Source: Sorghum bicolor (lineage: Eukaryota > Streptophyta > Magnoliopsida > Poales > Poaceae). From it: a DNA stretch of 64,000 bases. Made by a program: the position numbers and the translations under genes. The stretch is from positions 38,903,491-38,967,490 of the forward strand of contig NC_012870.2 of the NCBI RefSeq assembly GCF_000003195.3, in the 5' to 3' direction. Shown here in pieces: positions 44,502 to 54,839 of the stretch (within the stretch, counting starts at the first letter, position 1; each line of letters opens with the position of its first letter). Under the pieces are notes generated by a model. That model worked only from the letters and a program-made list of their open reading frames with translations, was not told where the DNA came from and did not search any database.

Positions 44502-44939
44502 TGGTATGGCGTAGGGATCTCAAATGGTAGTTATGGGAGGGAGGAGGACGAGGCTTGGAAGAGCGGTGACGAACTGGCGGCGCCATGGCTCGGCGCCGGG
44601 GTTCTGAGTGTTGGAGACAAGAGGATGACAGTGAATAGTATGGCTGGGTGCCTAAGGGAGACAATGTGTCTCAATCCCAGGCTGATCCTTTCCTTCATCA
44701 ACATTCGATACTTATACAAATTGTTTAAGCAAACTCACTCCTGAAACTAAAGACTGCCGTCCCTTCTAACATGCAATGGAAATACTGAAACTAAGGACTG
44801 TCGTCCCCTTCTAACATGCAATGGGAATAATTCAAACGAGAATGAACAAACTCCTGGAGACTAGTGATGCATGCAGAATTCTTGCTGGTCCTAGCCATTC
44901 CTGCATTCACGGCGCTGGTAGACTTGCCCGGTCATAACA
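44502..44939 (-). repeat. 5' LTR of element E (438 bp)
   Basis: It matches 31105-31544. The primer site starts 3 nt after its end. The target copy TCCAT follows at 44940-44944. Confidence 0.93.
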
Positions 44940-45298
44940 TCCATGGTGTTAATCCATTCATCCGCTTCCAGTGGTTCCATGGCCTCCTTAAAGACCGGTG
45001 GTTTGGTGTCCATGAAATCATTGAAAGAGCTGTATTGATTCACTTCACGGCCGCCCTGGTTATCCCCACGGTGGGTGTTGTCAGCGATATTGCGTAAGGC
45101 AACTTCCATGTTTCGCTGCATCTGTTCCATGTTTTGTTGGCTCCCCAGAAACTACGCGAAAAACACATCCGCAGTGTACGGAGGGGGCGGTGGTGGTGGC
45201 GGTGATGGTGCTCTTTCCTCATTCCTGCGAGCCCCACCTCCGGAGGAACCTTCTCCAACACCGGGGTTGCTGTTACCCCCGCTATGCGTTTGCACCAT
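44940..45298 (-). pseudogene. Gag N-terminus of element D
   Basis: The ATG at 45298 opens MVQTHSGGNSNPGVGEGSS, then a Pro run, a TAG near 45155, and MEQMQRNMEVALRNIAD, NQYSSFNDFMDTKPPVF, EADEWINTME. It matches F gag (NQYSSFKDFMDTKAPPF). The ATG is immediately preceded by GCATGCAG, with CTAAC at 45328-45324, an acceptor with a branch-point-like sequence. Continues at 31104. Confidence 0.85.
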
Positions 45299-45630
45299 CT
45301 GCATGCGTCAATGATAAGCAGTCGTTAGGAGTTGTGATCAACTAGTAGATATATGCAAAATCATGCCACACTGAATTTACTGATGAAAATAAATCCACAA
45401 CAGAGGCACAATAATTCACCATCCACACACAACATCGCTAACTGATTACTTAACATTAAACCAACAGGGTTCGCATACATCCTGAATTGCCAGCATACAT
45501 ACACTGGACTTTTAGCGTCAACACAACTTCAACACATAAATTCTAACACACCCAAGATCCAACAGATTACAACACATGTTATGCAACAACCGCAGCAAAA
45601 GAAGAAGGACTAGCTCTAGAGCTCTAGCAT

Positions 45631-46560
45631 CTACTCGATATGGTCGCTGTCCATGCTGGAACCTTCCTCGTCCTCATCTCCACTAGCGGCTGCCTCCATC
45701 TCTAGGTCCTCATCCATCTCATCCTCAGAGTCTAACTCGGCTGCTCTAGGTAGGTTGTCAGGGTGGAGCTGGTTATGCAGCTGATGGATCTCCTCATGCA
45801 GGTTCTCATTGTACTCCTCAGCATTAGCTAAATGCTGATCAAGCTCCAGCTGTTGGCCCTTAGGGTGTCCTCTTCGTGCCAGGCTTCATTTTGCTGACCA
45901 AGCTCATGAACTAGCATGCGCTCGCAGTTCCTATGAGCTGTGGTCACCCTGTCCCTCTGCTCTCTCACTGCTAGCAGATCCTAACTCAGCACACTGTTCT
46001 GCTGGACCGCCTAGTCCCTCTCTAGAGTCATACGAGCCAACTCTGCCTGTAGCCTCTCAACCTCACTATCAAACTCAAGATGTAGCTGGCACTTCTCATC
46101 CTGAACTGTCAGAAGAGAACCCGACAAACGCCCCAAGCAGCGCCCTAGACCCTCATAGGTCTTCATCATGGCCAAGATAGCACTCATAGCTGTACTATCA
46201 CTGTGCTGATCCTCATCCACACTCCTCTCTAGAGCATTCACCTCGGACTGATCCCACACCGAAGTGTAGGGGTCACCCTAGGGAAACACCCCAGCGAAGT
46301 CGTGGGCCAGCTCCTGCGGAAACCTCTCCATGATGTCCCTCAGAACCGCAAAAGTAGCCTTGCTAGCACCCTGGAAAGGCGTGGTACCTCGGGACTCGTA
46401 CACTCAGCTGCCTCAGGCGGCGTCACCGCCACTGGTAGGAATCACTGCCTCTATCCCCACCAGGGTCCCATCACCGAGCTGCTCTTTGTTCCAATAGTAG
46501 CGAGGTTCCCTTCCTTCAGGATACCCCATAGAGCGAAGCACTCTCCATACCCGAAGGAGT
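45631..46560 (-). pseudogene. ORF0 remnant of element D
   Basis: It resembles ORF0 of F: RVWRVLRSMGYPEGREPRYYW near 46555-46490, a helical stretch (LHLEFDSEVERLQAELARMTLERD, up to 46011) and an acidic tail (DEDEEGSSMDSDHIE) ending at TAG 45633-45631. Stops and frame changes interrupt it. Sequence past 46560 no longer resembles F, so the element is truncated there. Confidence 0.72.
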
Positions 46561-46959
46561 ATACAAGTTTTTAATATAGGTTGGTTGTCCAGTATTTTAG
46601 TTTGCTCTATCTATGCTAATGAAGAGATAGTATTAATATTGTTTTAGCATAGATCATATTTTATACAGGCGTGGATTGAGGTAAAGTAACTTGTAGTAGA
46701 AGATAAAGTGAATGAATCATTAATACTCACAGTACTTTTATTCAAGATGAATGAGTTCTACAAAGTTATTAAAGTTCAGCATGTCCTTGTCTCATCTCTA
46801 ATTCAAATTTATCTCATGACTCACCCAAATTAATTTGAAAATTTCTTGCAAGGTTTAGTCGACAAAATATCCAATGTCTACCACAATATATTATCAATTA
46901 AAAAATCAACCTAGACACCACGTCTAATTTGATTTAGGAAGGAATTTTAACCTAAGCAC
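46561..46959 (+). other. Segment K, left part
   Basis: AT-rich, no gene. Near 46910-46959 it carries GACACCACGTCTAATTTG and AACCTAAGCAC, part of a degenerate repeat that continues at 62299. AGCAC at 46955-46959 is the target copy of F. Confidence 0.6.
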
Positions 46960-49840
46960 TGTAACACCCCAGTGTTATGGTTGCATCAATCACATGCATA
47001 ACATGAGCATCATCATCTACTCAAGCATATCATGATCATCATCTACCTTGAGCCATGTCATTTTATGCTTAAGTGTGCTTTAACTTGTTTAATCATGCTT
47101 CCTATGCTTGTGTTTGTGTGAACCATGCCCATGCTTGTGTGTTAAGTCTTGGTAATTAGTTTATCTATGCTTAACTCAACCATAGGAACAATGTTCATGT
47201 TGATCACTTCTCCAAAATAATCACTTAAATCTCTTTTGCTTAGGCTTTTAAAAAGTGTTTCATAAAATGTTTGCATGTCAAAACTTTCTACAGCAAAGTT
47301 GTAGAAATTTTATAAGGAACAAAAGTTGTTTTATGACCATCTCATGACAATGATCACATCTTGCTCGAAAAGTGCTTTCAAGGCAGTTTTGGGGGCTGTT
47401 TTGGCACTTGACCAAATTTGGCTAAGTCTTGGCGCCACCAGTTTGCGCGATCGATTTTGAAAACCTCATATCTATCAATCCAGGCCGATCTGGATTTTGC
47501 TCTAGTTGACAATGTTGTAGAACTCAGCTAGTACTCCACCTTTGTCAACTACGCCATCTCCTAATTCGTTTTGATTTGTGAGTTAATCGCTGTCGAAGTC
47601 GCTTTGTCAGACAACCATCGCCATGACTGAATCGAAGCCGAGCTCGTCGACGTGGCCGACCGGAGACAGAACAACGGTGACATTTGGCGCCCGTACGTCA
47701 TTCCTGGCCCCGCTCGTCAGCTCCCAACGTGCGCATGACCTCCACGGTGACGCCCCGGACGCAGTGGACGTGTCCACTCTCTCCTCCCTCTCGCTCTCTC
47801 GCCAAAAAAGCGGCCGCAGCGAGCTCACCGTCGCGAGCTCACTCCGGCGAGCTCAAACGCGCTCCTCGCTGCATTTCTGCTCACCAAAACTCGCCCACAG
47901 CTCCACCGTAACCCGCTCTCCATCCTCCACCCGCAAACTCGCCGTGAAACCCTTCGGTGAGCCAACATTTCCGACTTCTCCCAAATCGGGTCGCCGTGAC
48001 TTTCTTCTCCGGCGAAATCAATGCTGAGCTTCTCGGAGCCTCTCGTCTTCTTTGGTTAGGTCTTAAAGGTAGCTTTGGTCATTAGCGAACGTTTGTGCCA
48101 CTTGGTGGATGCTCTATCGCACTCACCGTCGCCGGACACGACGCGCAGCGCCGCCGTGTTTCCGCCGGAGTTCGGCTCTCTCGTGGCCAGCTCATTCCAC
48201 ACCGTTTCAAGCCTAGTCACCTACCTAGGAAGCTTCGCCGTAGTTCACTGTTGCTGTAGGAAACCCTAGGTCGCGCTCTACCAGCCTGAGAGCTCCGGCG
48301 TAACGCCGAGCGCCTCCGCCGAGCCGCCATGGTCGACGGCAAGCCATTTCCGGTGGCTCCACCGTGGGGAAAAGGGGGTCACTCGGTTCGCAAGGGTCTG
48401 GGGATCACGTTGGTACCCTTTGTTTGGCCGAAGACCTCACCGTCGCGGAGAAATCGCCGGTGAAAGTCATCTCGGTCGTGAGGAAGACGACCCTGACACG
48501 AGGGACCCGCTGTCAGTGACACACCGTTTCCCTCCTTTTCTTTTATTCAAATCCAGATTTTTGGTATTCTTGCAAAAATCATATCTTCTGTTGCTTTGAC
48601 CCAAAAATTGTGAAATAAATTTTGTGATGTTCCTTGAGATGGCTAGTATTTAATAAAAATATAAAATGTACCATGTTTTCTGGGAAAAATAATTGTTATG
48701 ATTTAATCTTGTTATTTATGAGTAAATTCATATCTTTTGTTATACTGCTCCTTTTGCTTTGAATTTTTTATGGTAGTTTCTGAGTGTTATTAGAATGCTA
48801 TGATAACTATTTCATGATTTTTGGAGTACTGTATCTGTGATATGTATTTTATGTTTGTGATGTGGCATGTTTTCTTATTTAAATCATAATAAAAGTTTGG
48901 TGCTTATGCTGGTGCTCTACTCTGGTGTCAAACTTAATTATGGTAATAGTAACATGTAAATAATTTGAAATCGGTTGTTTGACACTATCTAAGCTATGTT
49001 TTCTAATTTACGAAATAAGCAACTTGTCACATGTTAAATGCTTATCTTGAATCTGGCATGTGCAATTGCTCTGAAAATTTTATAGTGATGTCAAGATGCT
49101 ATGCTTGTGCTTGTGTAATTTTTGTAGGTTTTTCTGAGCCCTTTTGCTAGTATCTTGTAATTATGTCCCTTTATTGAATTAAATTATTAAGGGCCATGAT
49201 ATTAAATGTTTAGGGGATTAACATATGATGTTTTGGTTATTTTATGATATGCTTGTGCTTATAATCCATATGGTCGGCACTGATTATGTTTTGGTTATGT
49301 CATTAAATAATTAATTAAAGGGGTTAAAAGCTGTTCTGGACAGCAAGGGAGTAATCCAACCTTTGCTTAATGATAATTTGGTTTTCTAGGAGACTTGTCT
49401 AAATCAGAGTTGTTATAGACTTTATGAACTAGCTGTGGTTTAATTTTGGGATCATTTGGACCAATAGTTTCAAAGTTATAGCTCTTCCAAGTTGGGTTCC
49501 AGAAATAGGTGTTCTCTGTTTTTCTGGGACAGAACCTGGAACTTTGTTTAAATGACTTGTTTAACTTATGAATCTTGCTATGATGTCTAAAGATGAAATG
49601 TAGACAATTTCATAAGCTCTCCATAATGTCCACATTCATATTTGTTGGATCTGTATAGCTCCAGTTATGATTTATTTCTTGAGCTGCTCTGTTATGTAAG
49701 GATTGCTGTTTATGGTTTGACTTGCTAGGTCTTGCTAAGTTAATTAGTTATCCTTTGTGAGTTTATCTTGGAAATTTACTCAGTAAATGAGTGTCCAGTG
49801 AAGTTCTAATTATATTGTCAAGCATTTATCCCCATCTAGT

Positions 49841-50173
49841 ATGCACCCATTCTTACCTATCATGCATGCAATAGGTGCACCGGACGCGACAGCTTCATTC
49901 GAGCTCCAGGTGAACCCCGAGGGTCAAGAGATCAACCCGGAGGTGGAGGTCCAGCAAGCCAGACATGAGGAGCCCGAGCAGGAGATTGGTTGCCTGAATC
50001 ACGAGCCTGCATCGTTCGTGAAAGGCAAGCCCCGGAGCATCTTAAGTCTCCCCTTTATTTTCGAAAGATTACTTGATTATGTTATATCTATTGACGCATT
50101 ACGTATAGGAGTTGTGATGAAACCCTTGCTGCATTTTACTCATTCCTTGTCCAGATATCTTACCACTACCTAG
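49841..50173 (+). CDS. Conserved LTR-encoded peptide, F 5' LTR copy
   Basis: Open frame of up to 110 codons with an ATG at 49841; an acceptor-like GCAATAG ends at 49874, in the middle. After it: APDATASFELQVNPEGQE, an acidic Gln/Glu stretch, NHEPASFVKGKP, RSILSLP, then a hydrophobic-leaning tail to the stop at 50171-50173. It is shared with A, the F 3' LTR and, by its end motif, D. I recognise no domain, signal peptide or membrane segment. It could be an exon of an LTR transcript or an accidental frame kept by recent descent; only the D match argues against the second. Confidence 0.45.
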   Translation: MHPFLPIMHAIGAPDATASFELQVNPEGQEINPEVEVQQARHEEPEQEIGCLNHEPASFVKGKPRSILSLPFIFERLLDYVISIDALRIGVVMKPLLHFTHSLSRYLTTT

Positions 50174-51037
50174 TTATAGAGTTAGGATCGAGTAGCGGCT
50201 TAGTCATGCTTTAATCGGTAGAAGTCGGGTGATATCCTGTCACCTGCACGAGATAGGGTTGTGTTGGATCCCGATTGTCTATATGTGCTATCGTAGAATG
50301 AACCTGTTTAAAATGACTTAAGCCGGGCGGAGTTTTGCAAGGTTGTAGTAACTCCGTCTGTGGCAGCTAAGGACCGATCGTTGTACGTCCTCTTGTCATG
50401 TTGAACGCATGCCAAACACTTAGTTGGCTGGATAACTCGTTCCGACCGTGAAGCCTAGTAGTATGACTCAGGCCGGAAGACCGGCAAGTATAAAGTGCGC
50501 ACTACCGGAGGAAGTGCGGTGTGTGGGGGACTATTGGCGTAAGACCACAGGCACGTGAGTTAAAATTCCTGACCTCCCTGGCAGAGTGGTAGCCCTGGGA
50601 GTGCAGCGCTGATTGGAGCCGCGATTCCTGAGTCGTACCAAAGGTGACCCGCTTGCTCTCCAACGGGGGATGTTTGGGTGAGTGCTAGGAATAACCCTCC
50701 AGCTGGATAGGTATCGATTCGAATCGTCGTCTCTCCCGGATAGTGAGAACTTGACAAAGCAACGGGAAACGTAGCATCCACTAATGAACAATGGTTCGTG
50801 ATGATGGGGATAGCAAGGAAGAGCATATGATGAACTTGATATGGTTATTATTGCTTGTAATAATTAAGTGATGTGCTGTAGTCCAGGTGCTAATCTAGTG
50901 GTAGGCTAATGATGATTAATATGATGCTTTTACAATAATGTAGCTATCTATTAAGCTTTTGGCAACTGTTGAGTCAAGCCCACTCCACTTTAGACTTAGC
51001 CTTGCATGATCCTTGGTGTCTTTTATATTTTACTGGA

Positions 51038-51097
51038 CGTGTAAGTCTAGCTAAGTACATCCTCGTACTCAGGGTTTACTCCCACCTGTTGCAGATG
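51038..51097 (+). promoter_or_regulatory. Donor-like site, hairpin and CAG|ATG in the F 5' LTR
   Basis: GT|GTAAGT with the donor GT at 51041-51042. The hairpin CTAAGTAC and GTACTCAG (51050-51071) has one mismatch relative to the other copies. TTGCAG ends at 51094 and ATG follows. The 3' LTR copy is at 61808-61866 (donor GT 61810-61811, stem 61820-61841, perfect 8 bp). Confidence 0.55.
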
Positions 51098-51531
51098 ATA
51101 TCTTTTATGATGGCATCTGCAAGACCTGTCTCCATCCCGCTGGGGATGAAGACTAAACCTTTGGGCACGGTTCTCTAACTACTTCGTATTTGTTGCTTTT
51201 GATGGATGGCATGAGATTCTGGGTGAAACAAGAACTTGTGAAATGAACTTTGGAATGTGAGTTGTAAACTATTTTGCTTCCGCTACTACAAACATGTGTT
51301 GTAATAACTAAGTAACTCCGATGTGGTGCCGCTTCGACGGCAATGAATGACTATGTAATATTCGCTATGTTATGTTGAACTATTACGATCTTGGTTTGTT
51401 GTAAGTTGGTTTGAAGTCCTTCGTGATTTCAGTTGACTACCAGGATTATATGGGCTCAAGTTTGGAAACTTGATTACTAGTTGATCGTTTCTACACTTGA
51501 ACTCTTATAATTTGGTCGGTTCTAGGACAGC

Positions 51532-51543
51532 TGGCATCAGAGC
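51532..51543 (+). promoter_or_regulatory. Primer-binding site of element F
   Basis: TGGCATCAGAGC, two bases after the LTR end, differs by one base from TGGTATCAGAGC, the complement of initiator tRNA-Met. Confidence 0.88.
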
Positions 51544-52335
51544 AAGTTCAGCATTATAAATGCAGCGTTTGTGTATTTAAAAACAAAAGAGTTTTTAAAT
51601 AAAATTGTTGAAAATCAACACTTAATTATGCGAGTGGTCGAATCCTCCTTGCCCATGTAAGGACTATAGGTGGCTATTTAAGTACTGACTTGGGGTGTTT
51701 TATTAATGCATCTCCGACAGTACTCAGGTATGGATGTGTGATGACCGCACTATGCTACCCTGTGGTCTAATGGTAGACGTAGCCTTCATATGTGAATTAG
51801 CCACATATGTCGCTAGATTTAAATTATGTCGCACCTACGCTCTGTTAAGTGTGAGTTGTGAGAGCATAATCATGCAAACGATGGTCTAGGGGAGTGTTCG
51901 CGGTGGTTTTCTGGAGTGGTTACATGTCTAACCATAGAACCATGAAAGAAACTTAATTGGGGAGCATTTAATTTCTCGGGTAGCTGTGGTGTCATGGTTT
52001 GTGCGTGTTGGGCATGTACTAGCGATGTGCACTTAGTTTACTGCTTTCTTTAGTGATATTTTGGGAATTGTTTGGCTGCAATGAAGTTTTCTGCAGGTAC
52101 TCTAACAGCGCACGTATAAATCGCTAGTTATTGTATCGAGAGACGAATGTATGCCACCATATATCAGTTAGAATATTAATTTTCTAAGTTTGTGAGGACG
52201 TACAGTTCGTGCATGCATCATGTCGCATTCATACATACATTCTGTCTACCCCTTCCCTTACAATGTCATCCCTTTTAATTAAATAAATGTTGCTTAAACT
52301 AATCCTCTTTTATCCACGGTTATTCCTTTCCACAG
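51544..52335 (+). promoter_or_regulatory. Leader of element F ending in a splice-acceptor-like site
   Basis: No ORF is supported. The last 40 bases contain CTAAT (52299-52303, branch-point-like), a pyrimidine-rich run and TTCCACAG ending at 52335. The ORF0 ATG is the very next base. Confidence 0.6.
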
Positions 52336-53419
52336 ATGGACGTGCCCGCTTCACCTCGCCCCAGTGACACCTTTTTGAGCGAGTTTGGCACCCCTACTTT
52401 GCTCTGGAGGGTGTTGTAGTCTGTGCGATATACTGAGCCACCTCAGTACTCATGGTGGGAGGTGGATATGATAGGAGAGTTGCAGTGGTTTGCTGTGCAG
52501 GGAGTTGTCCCACCACATGGGGGCAGGCCTGCATGGACGGGGTGGACCTGTAACTCAGATGGGCAGACTCCGTGGGAAGTAGCTCAGGTTGCCGCCCATG
52601 CTATGCTACTCAACATCTGTCAGAGGTTTGGCGATGAGCTGACAGGAGGGCCAGCGGCCTCCATTCCCCGTGCTGATCCAGCAGCAGCGGAGTGGAAGCA
52701 GGCTGATGGTTGTGCGTTGGACCGAGGTAGAGGAGAGCGAGCTGAGAGTTCCAGTCCTGCTATGAGTGCTGTGATGGGTGTGCTCAAGCTGTTCAGTCAG
52801 CGAGAGGACACCTATGCCCAGGTAATGGTTGCTGTCTGCCAGGCTCAGGAGATGCAACAGAAGGCTGAGAAGCGTGCTTGCAAGTTTCGCAAGCAAGCTA
52901 GGCTCCTGGAGCAAGCTCAGAAGGACCGCAACGACTGGGAAGACATTGCGGAATATCGTAGGCAGCAGTGGGTGAAGGCCATTAGAGAGAGATCACAAGC
53001 AGGATCAGATGAGTCAGTTGGCTAGGGAGAGGGAGACAGTGCAGGAGCGCTTGGTGCAGATCACTCGTGAGAGGGATACTGTGCTCCGTGTGTCGGAGAA
53101 CAGGCGCCGGGCATGGGAGATGCACCGGATTCAGTCACTTGAGCGGGAGAACTATCTGCAGGATCAGATTGAGGCTGGTCTTGTGGAGATTCACCGTCTC
53201 AACAACTTGCTATACCCTATTCCTCACCCTGTACCCGTGTACCCGGAGGTGGGACCTCAGGTGATCGTGGCTGATGATGATGGTATGGAGGTAGATGGAC
53301 CAGCCACGGCTGCACCACCTCTGCACGAGGATGTGGAGTACGAGGAGCTTGAGCCGGTTAGCGATGAGGATGGAGAGGCGATCTTCGACGCTGACTCGGA
53401 CGACGAGCCTAGAGTGTAG
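52336..53419 (+). pseudogene. ORF0 of element F (pre-gag protein)
   Basis: ATG 52336 opens MDVPASPRPSDTFLSEFG. A TAG at 52417-52419 interrupts it; the frame continues with RYTEPPQYSWWEVDM and a folded-looking part (GWTCNSDGQTPWEVAQVAAHAML, up to residue 110). A helical region rich in Gln, Glu, Lys and Arg follows (QAQEMQQKAEKRACKF, EYRRQQWVKAIRER). A frame change near 53009-53025 leads into more coiled-coil-like sequence (RERETVQERLVQITRERD, LERENYLQDQIEAGL), a Pro/Val linker and an acidic tail (EYEELEPVSDEDGEAIFDAD) ending at 53419. About 360 codons in total. Extra ORFs upstream of gag are known in rice elements of this group. Function unknown; a coiled coil plus an acidic tail suggests self-association, which is inference. 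Confidence 0.72.
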
Positions 53420-53765
53420 TAGGTAGTTGATAGCTGTTCTGTGAGGATCTTTTGTAGTATGGCAGTCCACAGTTGCGCTTTTGTAATCATGTTGTAATCC
53501 GGAACCTTGATCTTTGACTTATGTCATGTACTGGGATGGTGTAATAACTTTATGGACCGATTGTGTTAACATTATCATGTTCGATCGGTTATGACGATGG
53601 TTCCCGTGTTATGCATTTTACGAATGTCTGTGTCATGAGTTGGATTGGTGATGTTGTTTTGTGGAATTGAATTATTGTGCCTTTTTCTATAAAGTTATTC
53701 TCTCGAATACTTTCAGGCATGAAAATAAGTTCTTCTACGGCAAATCTTGTCATCATCAATGGTCA

Positions 53766-53786
53766 CTAACTGTGTCTTTACAGATG
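53766..53786 (+). promoter_or_regulatory. Splice-acceptor-like site at the F gag start
   Basis: CTAAC (53766-53770), then a pyrimidine run and TTTACAG ending at 53783. The gag ATG is 53784-53786. Splicing into this site would skip ORF0 and put gag first on the mRNA. Confidence 0.6.
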
Positions 53787-54839
53787 TCTCGTGGCACTAG
53801 AGGTGTGGAACAGCGTGCGAACATGAACCCACCCCCTCCTCCTCCACCACTAAATCCAGCTGAGCTGATGCAAATCATGGTGGAAAATCAGAGAATGCTT
53901 ACTGAAACCATCAACCGGATGGCAAACCAGGGTGGTCGGAATGCACCGGATGGGCCAGCACCCAACCAGTACAGTAGCTTCAAGGATTTCATGGATACGA
54001 AGGCCCCACCTTTCGGAGAGGCTGAAGAACCCCTTCAACCTAAGTGGCTGAACACGGTGGAACAAAAGTTCCGCTTGCTTTGGCTGACCGAGGGTTTGAA
54101 GGTTGAGTATGTAGCTCACCAACTGCAAGTACCAGCAGGCATTTGGTGGAATCAATATCGGGAGGCTCTTCCGGACAACACTGTGCTTGACTGGAATCCC
54201 TTCCGTGAAGCTTTCAAGGAGCTTTTCATCCCTCCTGGTGTCATGGAGATGAAGCATACTGAGTTCATGCAGTTAACTTAGGGAAACAAAACTCTGAAGG
54301 AGTATTAGCATGCTTTCAATCATCTGTCTAGGTATGCTCCTGAGTTTGTGAACACTGAGGCAAAGAAGATTGCTAGCTTCAAGCGGGGTCTTGGCCCCAA
54401 GTTGCTGAAAACTATGGGCCGCACTAAGTGTACAACTTTCAATGAGTTTGTCAGTGATGGTCTCACCCAAGAGAACTATAGCACTGTGTACACTGCAACC
54501 AAGACTCGTAAGAGGGCTTTTGAGGCCAGGGCAGGGGCATCTCAGTCCAAGGCTCCAGTGGTAGCTAGGCCCCAGTATCGTGCTCCAACTCCTAACCAGC
54601 GATATCGCCCTCCAGCGAAGAAAAATCAGGTGAAGACGGGGTTCCGCAAGGGTTACTCTATTGCTCTTCCTAGGGGCAACACGGGTCCTAGCTATGCCAA
54701 GACTCCACCTGCCAACCGTCCGTGCTGGAACTGCAATCAGACCGGGCACTGGCAAAGCAACTGTCCTTACCCGCCAAAGAAGGGAAACCAAGGGAACGTC
54801 CGCCAGGGGCGTGTTCACTATACAACTGTGGAAGCAATC
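53784..54839 (+). pseudogene. Gag of element F
   Basis: MSRGTRGVEQRANMN, a Pro run, LNPAELMQIMVENQRMLTET, then the capsid (NQYSSFKDFMDTKAPPF, EQKFRLLWLTEGLK, GIWWNQYREALP) with TAG codons at 54279 and 54306. The C-terminal part is basic with the knuckle CWNCNQTGHWQSNC near 54723-54764. It reads in frame into protease. The start is fixed by the acceptor, by similarity to D and by the lack of capsid-like sequence upstream. Confidence 0.9.

Larger units (their letters stand above)
31105..44939 (-). mobile_element. Element E: Reina-type chromovirus, split by I
   Basis: 5' LTR 44939-44502, primer site, gag, protease-RT, RNase H-integrase, element I, integrase C-terminus with chromodomain, polypurine tract, 3' LTR 31544-31105. 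Target duplication TCCAT at 31100-31104 and 44940-44944; removing E and one copy restores the D gag frame exactly. The LTRs (438 and 440 bp) differ at about 17 positions by eye (about 4%), roughly 1.5 million years at 1.3e-8. Without I it is about 5.6 kb. Confidence 0.93.
23980..46560 (-). mobile_element. Element D: Tekay-type chromovirus, diverged from A/F, split by E
   Basis: On the - strand: ORF0 remnant (46560-45631), gag N-terminus (45298-44940), element E, gag remainder, protease, RT, RNase H, integrase, part of the chromodomain, then a truncated 3' LTR ending CTGTTACA at 23980. The 5' LTR is missing; the right edge near 46560 is a truncation against segment K. Protein and LTR are related to A/F but clearly a different family. 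Many stops, several frameshifts and two deletions mark it as old. Confidence 0.85.
46960..51529 (+). repeat. 5' LTR of element F (4570 bp)
   Basis: TGTAACACCC to CTAGGACA. Parts in order: AT-leaning (46960-47600), GC-rich (47620-48510, with G|GTGAGC near 47964), T-rich (48540-49860), conserved peptide (49874-50173), structured block (50200-50780), donor and hairpin (51041-51071), CAG|ATG (51092-51097), end block. A GCCGG-AAGA-CCGGC hairpin lies at 50472-50485. Confidence 0.95.

Noticed and set aside
47623..48027. Open frames in the GC-rich LTR block as protein genes
   Set aside because: The frame is broken by TAG in the 3' LTR copy and only loosely kept in A. High GC content alone gives long frames on both strands.
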